DNA of 64,000 nt from positions 5,890,001 to 5,954,000 of the forward strand of contig NW_027475133.1 in NCBI RefSeq assembly GCF_051020985.1, read 5' to 3'. Below are positions 40,715 to 52,009 of this stretch, one piece after another. The translations under genes and the position numbers were made by a program. Every line of letters begins with the position of its first letter. The stretch's first letter is position 1. This DNA comes from Nomia melanderi (lineage: Eukaryota; Arthropoda; Insecta; Hymenoptera; Halictidae). Under the pieces are notes generated by a model. It worked only from the letters and a program-made list of their open reading frames with translations. It did no database searches and was not told the DNA's origin.

Positions 40715-43260
40715 GATAGCGCAATAAATCAAAGTGCATTGTCTGTAGGAGGCCCTAGCGCATGAATCTGTGCAGCGGGAACGACCTCGGACCAGCAGGG
40801 GCCGAGAAAACCACCGTCTCATGGGGCCGGACACTCAGGGTCATGGAAAAATCCAATATATATCTGGTGATATCTCGGGTGCTATTAGAGATAGCGGAAT
40901 AAATCAAAGTGAATTATCTGCAGGAGGTCCTGGCGAATGAATTTGTGCAGCAGGAACGACCTCGGACCACCAGGCGCCGAGAAAATTACAGATATTCGGA
41001 ATCCGTCGCCCAAGGTCATGTAGAAATCCAGCATACATCTGGTGATATCTCGGGTGCTATTAGAGATAGCGCAATAAACCAAAGTGCATTGTCTGTAGGA
41101 GGCCCTGGCGCATGAATCTGTGCAGCGGGAACGACCTCGGACCACCAGGGGCCGAGAAAACTACCGTCTCATGGGGCCGGCCACTCAGGGTCAGGGGAAA
41201 ATCCAATATATATCTGGTGATATCTCGGGTGCTATTACAGATAGCGCAATAAATCAAAGTGCATTGTCTGTAGGAGGCCCTGGAGCGTGAATCTGTGCAG
41301 CGGGATCGACATAGGACCACCAGGGGCCGAGAAAACCACCGTCTCATGGGGTCGGACACTCAGGGTCGGGGAAAAATCCCATATACATCTGGTGATATCT
41401 CGGGTGCTATTAGAGATAGCGGAATAAATCAAAGTGAATTATCTGCATGGGGCCCTAGCGCTTGAATCTCTGCAGCGGGGTCTACCTCGGACCACGAGGG
41501 ACCGAGAAGACCATCGACACATGGGGCCGGACACTCAGGGTCAGGGAAAAATCCAATATATATATGGTGATATCTTGGGTGCTATTACAGATAGCGCAAT
41601 AAATCAAAGTGCATTGCCTGTAGGAGGCCCTGGCGCATGAATCTGTGCAGCGGGCACGACCTCGGACCACCAGGGGCCGAGAAAACCACCGTCTCATGGG
41701 GTCGGACACTCAGGGTCATGGAAAAATCCAATAGATATCTGCTGATATCTCGGGTGCTATTACAGATAGCGCAATAAATCAATGTGCACTGTCTGTAGGA
41801 GGCCCTGGCGCATGAATCTGTGCAGCGGGATCGACCTCGGAACACCAGGGGCCGAGAAAATCACCGTCTCATGGGGCCGGAAACTCGGGGTCAGGGGAAA
41901 ATCCAATATATATCTGGTGATATCTCGGGTGCTATTAGAGATAGCGCAATAAATCAAAGTGCATTGTCTGTAGGAGGCCCTAGCGCATGAATCTGTGCAG
42001 CGGGAACGACCTCGGACCAGCAGGGGCCGAGAAAACCACCGTCTCATGGGGCCGGACACTCAGGGTCATGGAAAAATCCAATATATATCTGGTGATATCT
42101 CGGGTGCTATTAGAGATAGCGGAATAAATCAAAGTGAATTATCTGCAGGAGGTCCTGGCGAATGAATTTGTGCAGCAGGAACGACCTCGGACCACCAGGC
42201 GCCGAGAAAATTACAGATATTCGGAATCCGTCGCCCAAGGTCATGTAGAAATCCAGCATACATCTGGTGATATCTCGGGTGCTATTAGAGATAGCGCAAT
42301 AAACCAAAGTGCATTGTCTGTAGGAGGCCCTGGCGCATGAATCTGTGCAGCGGGAACGACCTCGGACCACCAGGGGCCGAGAAAACTACCGTCTCATGGG
42401 GCCGGCCACTCAGGGTCAGGGGAAAATCCAATATATATCTGGTGATATCTCGGGTGCTATTACAGATAGCGCAATAAATCAAAGTGCATTGTCTGTAGGA
42501 GGCCCTGGAGCGTGAATCTGTGCAGCGGGATCGACATAGGACCACCAGGGGCCGAGAAAACCACCGTCTCATGGGGTCGGACACTCAGGGTCGGGGAAAA
42601 ATCCCATATACATCTGGTGATATCTCGGGTGCTATTAGAGATAGCGGAATAAATCAAAGTGAATTATCTGCATGGGGCCCTAGCGCATGAATCTCTGCAG
42701 CGGGGTCTACCTCGGACCACGAGGGACCGAGAAGACCATCGACACATGGGGCCGGACACTCAGGGTCAGGGAAAAATCCAATATATATATGGTGATATCT
42801 TGGGTGCTATTACAGATAGCGCAATAAATCAAAGTGCATTGCCTGTAGGAGGCCCTGGCGCATGAATCTGTGCAGCGGGCACGACCTCGGACCACCAGGG
42901 GCCGAGACAACCACCGTCTCATGGGGTCGGACACTCAGGGTCATGGAAAAATCCAATAGATATCTGCTGATATCTCGGGTGCTATTACAGATAGCGCAAT
43001 AAATCAATGTGCACTGTCTGTAGGAGGCCCTGGCGCATGAATCTGTGCAGCGGGATCGACCTCGGAACACCAGGGGCCGAGAAAATCACCGTCTCATGGG
43101 GCCGGAAACTCGGGGTCAGGGGAAAATCCAATATATATCTGGTGATATCTCGGGTGCTATTAGAGATAGCGCAATAAATCAAAGTACATTGTCTGTAGGA
43201 GGCCCTGGCGCATGAATCTGTGCAGCGGGATCGACCTCGGACCAGCAGGGGCCGAGAAAA
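40715..43260. repeat. 7-monomer higher-order repeat (1,225 bp), two copies plus a partial third
   Basis: Every monomer from about 40,715 to 41,940 has a near-identical partner exactly 1,225 bp downstream. The marker ggaccagcaggggccgag occurs in three monomers at that spacing (near 40,790, 42,015 and 43,240). B2 copies near 40,985 and 42,210 share gtcgcccaaggtcatgtaga. The third copy is recognisable for only about its first 80 bp before its sequence diverges, about 50-60 bp ahead of the transposon. Confidence 0.85.
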
Positions 43261-43310
43261 TCTCCGTCTCATGCGGCCGGACTGTCAGGGTCAGGGAAAA
43301 ATCCAATATA
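43180..43310. repeat. Satellite monomer split by the transposon, left part
   Basis: The first 131 bp of one 175-bp monomer end in aatccaatata. The remaining 44 bp (consensus 132-175) lie at 44,581-44,624 and begin tatctggtgatatctcgg. Joining them with a single TA recreates the standard sequence exactly. Confidence 0.93.
43309..43310. other. TA target-site duplication, left
   Basis: The element is flanked on the left by TA at consensus positions 130-131, inside the AT-rich block aatccaatatatatctgg. The matching TA is at 44,579-44,580. Tc1/mariner elements insert at TA and duplicate it. Confidence 0.94.
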
Positions 43311-43345
43311 CAGTCTGTTTGACAAGAGCGTGTACGGCAAAACTC
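43311..43345 (+). repeat. Left terminal inverted repeat (35 bp)
   Basis: It begins cagtctgtttgacaagagcg and ends cggcaaaactc. Compared with the reverse complement of the right end, 33 of 35 positions match; the mismatches are at positions 3 (g versus c) and 24 (a versus c). Similarity stops after position 35. Confidence 0.95.
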
Positions 43346-43408
43346 TTACGTGCGATGTCTTAGGTAAGAAATTCCACTTCAAGCAGGTAACTTGAATGTT
43401 TCCCTAAG

Positions 43409-44470
43409 ATGCTTTGTACAAAAAACCTTCAGTTGTTGATCGAGCTTATTCGTAAAACGACGCATTTCATTATGAGTGCCGCGTACGCATCACGTTACGA
43501 AGCAGTGTTTCTGTGTTCCCATCCTAAAGGACCAAAAATGTCATACACAGCGGCTGCTAAATACATGAGGAAATCGAAGACATTTGTTAGTAAGTGGGTG
43601 AAACGATATTTGGAGGTCAAAAATGTCGATGACCTACCAAATCGTGGCACTAAGTCAAAGACGACGAAGAAAGAGGATAAATTGATTTTACGCGAATTCG
43701 AGAAGAATCCCCGTCTATCGTTGCGTAGTGGACAGGCAGTTTTATGTAGAAAGGGTTTGAAATTGTTATGTGATACGATAAGAAGACGATTATTGGCAAA
43801 TAATGTGAAATTGAGAAGCACAATAAAGAAAGTGCTACTATCCGAGAAACATGTCACAAAAAGACTCGCTTGGGCGAATGAAAATTTGAACCGTGATTTG
43901 GACAATGTAATTTTTTCGGACGAAACTTCTTTTTGGGCACATACTTTTATAACCCATACCTGGTGTAACCACGCCAATAAACTCCTTCAGCGAACCGTTA
44001 AACACCCGGTAAGGGTGCATGTTTGGGGTTGCTTCTCGAAGCAGAGATTCGGTACTTTGCACGTATTCACTGACAATTTAAACGCTGCCAAAATGGTCAA
44101 AATCTATCAGAGAGCCTTATTACCATCTGCCCAGAGGTGGTTTATAAGAAATAATAAACATTGGCTACTGGAAGAGGATAATGACCCAAAACATCGAAGT
44201 CGACACTGTACAGCCTGGAAAGAGGAAAATCACATCGATGTACTAGATTAGCCTTCACAGTCGACGGATGCAAATCCAATAGAAAATGTTTGGGCAATCA
44301 TGAAGATCAAGCTCAGAGGAAAGAAGCACAACACGATCAAGAAGCTGATTCGTCAAATTCGATTGGTATGGAGGTCCTTATCTCGTGATTATGCGATTAC
44401 ATTAGTAGAAAGTATGCCTCGAAGATGTAAATTAATTATTGATAATGGCGGTGACTGGGCACCATATTAA
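43409..44470 (+). pseudogene. Tc1/Tc3-like DD34E transposase, one in-frame amber stop
   Basis: The gene encodes the transposase that would bind the element's inverted repeats and catalyse cut-and-paste movement in the nucleus. The open frame runs 280 codons to a TAG at 44,249-44,251, then continues in the same frame for 72 codons to TAA at 44,468-44,470. From N to C I see a helix-turn-helix-like region at about residues 43-70 (ending SKWVKRY), an LPNRG linker, a second DNA-binding region at about 88-155, and a DDE catalytic domain. Catalytic candidates are D171 (IFSDET), D257 (EEDNDPKH) and E292 (NPIENVW), with 34 positions between the last two. The TAG occupies the position where Tc1-type proteins usually have the tryptophan of a WPSQSPD-like motif, so TGG to TAG is the simplest explanation. 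The truncated product lacks E292. Family-like sequence starts near residue 26, so Met22 (43,472) may be the true start rather than 43,409. No frameshift is seen. Confidence 0.92.
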
Positions 44471-44543
44471 TAATAACGCATCTTAGTATACACCATAAAG
44501 AATTTGTGTATTTTTTTCGAACCCGATATCCGAAATAGTTTTC

Positions 44544-44578
44544 GAGTTTTGCCGGACACGCTCTTGTCAAACAGAGTG
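44544..44578 (-). repeat. Right terminal inverted repeat (35 bp)
   Basis: On the minus strand it begins cactctgtttgacaagagcg and ends cggcaaaactc. It is the partner of 43,311-43,345 with two mismatches. Confidence 0.95.
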
Positions 44579-44580
44579 TA
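44579..44580. other. TA target-site duplication, right
   Basis: This is the second TA of the duplication. The following bases, tatctggtgatatctcgg, resume the satellite in phase. Confidence 0.94.
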
Positions 44581-45887
44581 TATCTGGTGATATCTCGGGT
44601 GCTATTAGAGATAGCGAAATAAATCAAACTGCATTGTCTGCAGGAGGCCCTGGCGCATAAATCTGTGCCGCGGGATCGACCTCGGACCACCAGGGGCCGA
44701 GAAAACCACCGACACATGAGGCCGGACACTCAGGGTCGAGGAAAAATTCAATATATATCTGGTGATATCTCGGGTGCTCTTACAGATAGCGCACTAAACC
44801 AAAGTGAATTATCTGCAGGGGGCCCTGGCGCATGAATCTGTGCAGCGGGATCGACCTCGGACCACCAGAGGCCGAGAAAATCACCGCCTCATGGGGCCGG
44901 ATTGCCAGGGTCAGGGAAAAATCCAATATATATCTGGTGATATCTCGGGTGCTATTAGAGATAGCGAAATAAATGAAAGTGCATTGTCTGCTGAAGGCCC
45001 TGGCGCACAAATCTGTGCCGCGGGATCGACCTTGGACCACCAGGGACCGAGAAAACCACCGACACATGGGGCCGGACACTCATGGTCAGGGGAAAATCCA
45101 ATATATATCTGTTGATATCTCGAGTGCTATTAGAGATAGCGCAATAAACCAAAGTGAATTATCTGCAGGAGGGCCAGGCGTATTAATCTGAGCAGCAGGA
45201 ACGACCTCGGACCACCAGGCGCCGAGAAAATTACATATATTCGGAATCCGTTACCCAAGGTCATGTAAAAATCCAGCATATATCTGGTGACATCTCGGGT
45301 GCTCTTACAGATAGCGCACTAAACCAAAGTGAATTATCTATAGGAGGCCCTGGCGCATGAATCTGTGCAGCGGGATCGACCTCGGACCACCAGGGGCCGA
45401 GAAAATCTCCATCTCATGGGGCCGGACTGTCAGGGTCAGGGAAAAATCCAATATATACCTGGTGATATGTCGGGTGCTATTAGAGATAGCGAAATAAATC
45501 AAAGTGCATTGTCTGCAGGAGGCCCTGGCGCATGAATCTGTGCAGCGGGGACGACCTCGGACCACCAGGGCCGAGAAAACCACCGTCTCATGGGGCCGGA
45601 CTGTCAGGGTCAGGGGAAAATCCAATATATATCTGGTGATATCTCGGGTGCTATTACAGATAGCGCAATAAATCAAAGTTCATTGTCTGTAGGAGGCCCT
45701 GGCGCATGAATCTGTGCAGCGGGAACGACCTCGGACCACCAGGGGCCGAGAAAACCATCCACACATGGGGCCGGACTGTCAGGGTCAAGGAAAAATCCAA
45801 TATATATCTGGTGATATCTCGGGTGCTATTAGAGATCGCGCAATAAATCAAAGTGCATTGTCTGCAGGAGGCCCTGGCGCATGAATC

Positions 45888-46943
45888 TGTGCAGCGGGAA
45901 CGACCTCGGACCACCAGGGGCGAGAAAACTACCGTCTCATGTGGCCGGACACTCATTGTCAGGGGAAAATCCAATATATGTATGGTGATATCTCGGGTGC
46001 TATTACAGATAGCGCAATAAATCAAAGTGCATTGTCTGTAGGAGGCACTGGCGACTGAATCTGTGCAGCAGGAACTACCTCGGACCACCAGGGGCCGAGA
46101 AAATTACAGATATTCGGAAACCGTCACCCAAGATCATGTAAAAATCCAGCATATATCTTTTGATATCTCGGGTGCTATTACAGATCGCGCAATAAACCAA
46201 AGTGAATTGCCTGCAGGAAGCCTTGGCGCATGAATCTGTTCAGCCGGATCGACCTCGGACCACGAGGGACCGAGAAAACCATCGCCACATGGGGCCGGAC
46301 TGTCAGGGTCAAGGAAAAATGCAATATATATCTGGTAATATCTCGGGTGCTATTAGAGATAGCGCAATAAATCAAAGTGCGTTGTCTGTAGGAGGCCCTG
46401 GCGCATGGATCTGTGCAGCGGGATCGACCTCGGACCAACAGGGGCCGAGAAAACCACCGTCTCATGGGGTCGGACACTCAGGGTCAGGGAAAAATCGAAT
46501 ATATATCTGGCGATATCTCGGGTGCTATTAGGGATAGGGAAATAAATCAACGTGAATTGTCTGCAGGAGGCCCTGGCGCATGAATCTGTGCAGCGGGAAC
46601 GACCTCGGACCACCAGGGGCCGAGAAAACCACCGTCTCATGGGGTCGGAGACTCAGGGTCAGGGAAAAATCCAATATATATCTGGTGATATCTCGGGTGC
46701 TATTAGAGATAGCGGAATAAATCAGAGTGAATTATCTGCATGGGGCCCTAGCGCATGAATCTCTGCAGCGGGGTCTACCTCGGACCACGAGGGACCGAGA
46801 AGACCATCGACACATGGGGCCGGACTGTCAGGGTCAAGGAATAATCCAATATATATCTGGTGATATCTCGAATGCTATTAAAGATAGCGCAATAAATCAA
46901 AGTGCATTGTCTGCAGGAGGCCCTGGCGCATGAATCTGTGCAG
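45888..46943. repeat. Segmental duplicate, copy 2 (partner at about 39,020-40,075)
   Basis: This is the second copy of the six-monomer block. The two copies flank the transposon, which lies in neither of them. Confidence 0.75.
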
Positions 46944-48104
46944 CGGGAACGACCTCGGACCAGCAGGGGCCGAGAAAACCACCGTCTCATGGGGCCGGAC
47001 ACTCAGGGTCATGGAAAAATCCAATATATATCTGGTGATATCTCGGGTGCTATTAGAGATAGCGCAATAAATCAAAGTGCATTGTCTGTAGGAGGCACTG
47101 GCGAATGAATCTGTGCAGCGGGAGCGACCTCGGACCACCAGGGGCCGAGAAAACGACCGTCTCATGGGGTCGGACACTCAGGGTCAGGGAACAATCCAAT
47201 ATATATCTGGTGATATTTCGGGTGCTATTACAGATAGCGCAATAAATCAAAGTGCATTGTCTGTAGGATGCCCCAGCGCATGAATCTGTGCAGCGGGAAC
47301 GACCTCGGACCAGCAGGGGCCGAGAAAACCACCGTCTCATGGGGCCGGACACTCAGGGTCATGGAAAAATCCAATATATATCTGGTGATATCTCGGGTGC
47401 TATTAGAGATAGCGGAATAAATCAAAGTGAATTATCTGCAGGAGGTCCTGGCGAATGAATTTGTGCAGCAGGAACGACCTCGGACCACCAGGCGCCGAGA
47501 AAATTACAGATATTCGGAATCCGTCGCCCAAGGTCATGTAAAAATCCAGCATACATCTGGTGATATCTCGGGTGCTATTAGAGATAGCGCAATAAACCAA
47601 AGTGCATTGTCTGTAGGAGGCCCTGGCGCATGAATCTGTGCAGCGGGAACGACCTCGGAACCCCAGGGACCGAGAAAACCACAGTCTCGTGGGGCCGGAC
47701 ACTCAGGGTCAGGGGAAAATCCAATATAGATCTGGTGATATCTCGGGTGCTATTACAGGTCGCGCAATAAATCAAAGTGCATTACCTGTAGGAGGCCCTG
47801 GCGCATGAATCTGTGCAGCGGGAACGACCTCGGACGACCAGGGGCCGAGACAACGACCGTCTCATGGGGCCGGACACTCAGGGTCAGGGTAAAATCCAAT
47901 ATATATCTGGTGATATCTCGGGTGCTATTACAGATAGCGCAATAAATCAAAGTGCATTGTCTGTAGGAGGCCCTGGCGCATGAATCTGTGCAACGGGAAC
48001 GCCCCCGGACCACCTGGGGCCGAGAAAAGCACAGTCTCATGGGGCCGGACACTCAGGGTCAGGGGAAAATCCAATATATATCTGGTGATATCTCGGGTGC
48101 TATT

Positions 48105-49560
48105 ACAGATAGCGCAATAAATCAAAGTGAATTGTCTGTAGTAGGCACTGGCGCATGAATGTGTGCAGCGGGAACGATCTCGGACCACCAGGGGCCGAGA
48201 AAACGACCGCCTCATGGGGCCGGACACTCAGGGTCAGTGAAAAATCCAATATATATCTGGTGATATCTCGATTGCTATTACAGATAGCGCAATAAATCAA
48301 AGTACATTGTCTGTAGGAGGCCCTGGCGCATGAATCTGTGCAGCGGGAACGTCCTCGGACCTCCAGGGCCGAGACAACGACCGTCTCATGGGGCCGGACA
48401 CTCAGGGTCAGGGTAAAATCCAATATATATCTGCTGATATCTCGGGTGCTATTACAGATAGCGCAATAAATCAAAGTGCATTGTCTGTAGGAGGCCCTGG
48501 CGCATGAATCTGTGCAGCGGGAACGACCTCGGACCACCAGGGGCCGAAAAAACCACAGTCACATGGGGCCGGACACTCAGGGTCAGGGTAAAATCCAATA
48601 TATATCTGGTGATATCTCGATTGCTATTAGAGATAGCGCAATAAACCAAAGTGCATTGTCTGTAGGAGGCCCTGGCGCATGAATCTGTGCAGCGGGAACG
48701 CCCTCGGAACACCAGGGACCGAGAAAACCACCGTCTCATGGGGCCGGACACTCAGTGTCAGTGAAAAATCCAATATATATGTGGTGATATCTCGGGTGCT
48801 CTTACAGATAGCGCAATAAATCAAAGTGCATTGTCTGTAGGAGACCCTGGCGCATGAATCTGTGCAGCGGGAACGACCTCGGACCGCCAGGGGCCGAAAA
48901 AACCACAGTCTCATGGGGCCGGACACTCAGGGTCAGGGTAAAATGCCATATATATCTGGTGATATCTCGGGTGCTATTACAGATAGCGCAATAAATCAAA
49001 GTGCATTGTCTGTAGGAGGCCCTGGCGCATGAATCTGTGCAGCGGGAACGACCTTGGAACACCAGGGACCGAGAAAACCACCGTCTCATGGGGCCGGACA
49101 CTCAGGGTCAGTGAAAAATCCAATATATATCTGGTGATATCTCGGGTGCTATTAGAGATAGCGCAATAAACCAAAGTGAATTATCTGCATGAGGCCCTGG
49201 CGCATGAATCTGTGCAGCGGGAACGACCTCGGACCATCAGGGGCCGAGAAAACTACCGTCTCATGGGGCCGGTCACTCAGGATCAGTGAAAAATCCAATA
49301 TATATCTGCTGATATCTCGGGTGCTATTAGAGATAGCGCAATAAACCAAAGTGAATTATCTGCAGGAGGCCCTGGCGCATGAATCTGTAAAGCGGGAACG
49401 ACCTCGGACCACCAGGGGCCGAGAAAACGACCGTCTCATGGGGCCGGACACTCAGGGACAGTGAAAAATCCAATATATATCTGCTGATATCTCGGGTGAT
49501 ATTACAGATAGCGCAATAAATCAAAGTGCATTGTCTGTAGGAGGCCCTGGCGCATGAATC
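48105..49560. repeat. Eight-monomer block, copy 1 (partner at about 50,554-52,009)
   Basis: Successive monomers match those 2,449 bp downstream (14 monomers minus one base). Shared private changes include ctgtagtaggcactggcgc, ctcgattgctatta, ctccagggccgagacaacg, aaaatgccatatatatc, ggtcactcaggatcagtg and gaatctgtaaagcggg. Similarity fades near 49,560. Confidence 0.78.
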
Positions 49561-50553
49561 TGTGCAGCGGGAACGACCTCGGACCACCAGGGGCCGAGAA
49601 AACCACAGTCTCATGGGGCCGGACACTCAGGGTCAGGGGAAAATCCAATATATATCTGGTGATATCTCGGGTGCTATTAGAGATAGCGCAATAAACCAAA
49701 GTGCATTCTGTGTAGGAGGCCCTGGCGCATGAATCTGTGCAGCGGGAACGACCTCGGAACACCAGGCACCGAGAAAACCACCGTCTCATGGGGCCGGACA
49801 CTCAGTGTCAGTGAAAAATCCAATATATATGTGGTGATATCTCGGGTGCTATTACAGATAGCGCAATAAATCAAAGTGCATTGTCTGTAGGAGACCCTGG
49901 CGCATGAACCTGTGCAGCGGGAACGACCTCGGACCACCAGGGGCCGAGAAAACCACAGTCTCATGGGGCCGGACACTCAGGGTCAGGGGAAAATCCAATA
50001 TATATCTGGTGATATCTCGGGTGCTATTAGAGATAGCGCAATAAACCAAAGTGAATTATCTGCAGGAGGCCCTGGCGCATGAATCTGTGCAGCGGGAACG
50101 ACCTCGGACCACCAGGGGCCGAGAAAACTACCGTCTCATGGGGCCGGTCACTCAGGATCAGTGAAAAATCCAATATATATCTGCTGATATCTCGGGTGCT
50201 ATTAGAGATATCGCAATAAACCAAAGTGAATTATCTGCAGGAGGCCCTGGCGAATGAATCTGTAAAGCGGGAACGACCTCGGACCACCAGGGGCCGAGAA
50301 AACGACCGTCTCATGGGGCCGGACACTCAGGGTCAGTGAAAAATCCAATATATATCTGCTGATATCTCGGGTGATATTACAGATAGCGCAATAAATCAAA
50401 GTGCATTGTCTGTAGGAGGCCCTGGCGCATGAATATGTGCAGCGGGATCGACCTCGGACCACCAGGGGCCGAAAAAACCGCAGTCTCATGGGGCCGGACA
50501 CTCAGGGTCAGGGTAAAATCCAATATATATCTGGTGATATCTCGGGTGCTATT

Positions 50554-52009
50554 ACAGATAGCGCAATAAATCAAAGTGCATTGTCTGTAGTAGGCACTGG
50601 CGCATGAATCTGTGCAGCGGGAACGACCTCGGACCACCAGGGGCCGAGAAAACGACCGCCTCATGGGGCCGGACACTCAGGGTCAGTGAAAAATCCAATA
50701 TATATCTGGTGATATCTCGATTGCTATTACAGATAGCACAATAAATCAAAGTACATTGTCTGTAGGAGGCCCTGGCGCATGAATCTGTGCAGCGGGAACG
50801 TCCTCGGACCTCCAGGGCCGAGACAACGACCGTCTCATGGGGCCGGACACTCAGGGTCAGGGTAAAATCCAATATATATCTGCTGATATCTCGGGTGCTA
50901 TTACAGATAGCGCAATAAATCAAAGTGCATTGTCTGTAGGAGGCCCTGGCGCATGAATCTGTGCAGCGGGAACGACCTCGGACCACCAGGGGCCGAAAAA
51001 ACCACAGTCACATGGGGCCGGACACTCAGGGTCAGGGTAAAATCCAATATATATCTGGTGATATCTCGATTGCTATTAGAGATAGCGCAATAAACCAAAG
51101 TGCATTGTCTGTAGGAGGCCCTGGCGCATGAATCTGTGCAGCGGGAACGCCCTCGGAACACCAGGGACCGAGAAAACCACCGTCTCATGGGGCCGGACAC
51201 TCAGTGTCAGTGAAAAATCCAATATATATGTGGTGATATCTCGGGTGCTCTTACAGATAGCGCAATAAATCAAAGTGCATTGTCTGTAGGAGACCCTGGC
51301 GCATGAATCTGTGCAGCGGGAACGACCTCGGACCGCCAGGGGCCGAAAAAACCACAGTCTCATGGGGCCGGACACTCAGGGTCAGGGTAAAATGCCATAT
51401 ATATCTGGTGATATCTCGGGTGCTATTACAGATAGCGCAATAAATCAAAGTGCATTGTCTGTAGGAGGCCCTGGCGCATGAATCTGTGCAGCGGGAACGA
51501 CCTTGGAACACCAGGGACCGAGAAAACCACCGTCTCATGGGGCCGGACACTCAGGGTCAGTGAAAAATCCAATATATATCTGGTGATATCTCGGGTGCTA
51601 TTAGAGATAGCGCAATAAACCAAAGTGAATTATCTGCAGGAGGCCCTGGCGCATGAATCTGTGCAGCGGGAACGACCTCGGACCATCAGGGGCCGAGAAA
51701 ACTACCGTCTCATGGGGCCGGTCACTCAGGATCAGTGAAAAATCCAATATATATCTGCTGATATCTCGGGTGCTATTAGAGATAGCGCAATAAACCAAAG
51801 TGAATTATCTGCAGGAGGCCCTGGCGAATGAATCTGTAAAGCGGGAACGACCTCGGACCACCAGGGGCCGAGAAAACGACCGTCTCATGGGGCCGGACAC
51901 TCAGGGTCAGTGAAAAATCCAATATATATCTGCTGATATCTCGGGTGATATTACAGATAGCGCAATAAATCAAAGTGCATTGTCTGTAGGAGGCCCTGGC
52001 GCATGAATA
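50554..52009. repeat. Eight-monomer block, copy 2 (partner at about 48,105-49,560)
   Basis: This is the second copy of the 2,449-bp-offset pair. In addition, about 50,030-50,700 recurs at about 51,604-52,270 with a 1,574-bp offset (nine monomers minus one base), so 2,449-bp and 1,574-bp repeat events overlap here. Confidence 0.76.

Larger units (their letters stand above)
1..43310. repeat. 175-bp satellite array, left arm (about 247 monomers)
   Basis: Head-to-tail copies of a monomer of about 175 bp fill this interval with no unique sequence between them. I counted 175 bp on a by-eye consensus starting at the recurrent string caaagtgcattgtctgtagg (positions 1-20), for example at 134, 486 and 58,268. 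Landmarks in order are gaggccctggcgcatg (about 20-34), gcagcgggaacgacctcgg (43-61), accaccaggggccgag (62-77), ctcatggggccggacac (89-105), an AT-rich stretch at about 117-135, ctggtgatatctcggg (135-150) and gctattacagatagcgc (152-168). Hand-counted G+C of the consensus is 92/175 (about 53%), with nine CpG dinucleotides. The GATATC hexamer at 140-145 is present in nearly every copy. The length is close to one nucleosome repeat, as in many centromeric satellites; centromere identity is an inference. Confidence 0.97.
43311..44578 (+). mobile_element. Tc1/mariner-type DNA transposon, 1,268 bp, nonsense-mutated
   Basis: A single element interrupts the satellite. It has terminal inverted repeats of 35 bp, a flanking TA duplication and one transposase reading frame filling most of its length, all standard for the Tc1/mariner superfamily. 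Left and right non-coding stretches inside the repeats are short (43,346-43,408 and 44,471-44,543), and I see no recognisable promoter or AATAAA signal in them. Only one copy occurs in the window. The TIR mismatches and the single stop codon suggest a fairly young insertion. It probably cannot mobilise itself, but its ends could still be recognised by a related transposase. Confidence 0.96.
37561..47750. repeat. Satellite region IV: 'gactgtcaggg' subfamily, split by the transposon
   Basis: Copies here often carry gcgggatcgacctcgg and ggactgtcagggtcaagg. B2 copies occur near 37.85, 38.55, 39.24, 41.0, 42.2, 45.24, 46.11 and 47.51 kb; several of them are followed by tatcttttgatatctcgg in place of tatctggtgatatctcgg. 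The Tc1-like element sits inside this region. Apart from that element no unique sequence is present. Confidence 0.82.

Noticed and set aside
43495..43977. 160-codon minus-strand open frame inside the transposon (and a 74-codon one at 43,838-44,062).
   Set aside because: It is the antisense of the well-supported transposase coding sequence and resembles no recognisable protein.
44551..44559. Nine bases in the right inverted repeat (gccggacac) equal part of the satellite (ggggccggacactcagg).
   Set aside because: The identity stops on both sides, the left inverted repeat has a different base within it, and the insertion point is elsewhere in the monomer. Chance is the simplest explanation.
44436..44729. 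97-codon minus-strand open frame crossing the right transposon end into the satellite.
   Set aside because: It joins transposon tail, inverted repeat and satellite translation by chance across an insertion junction.
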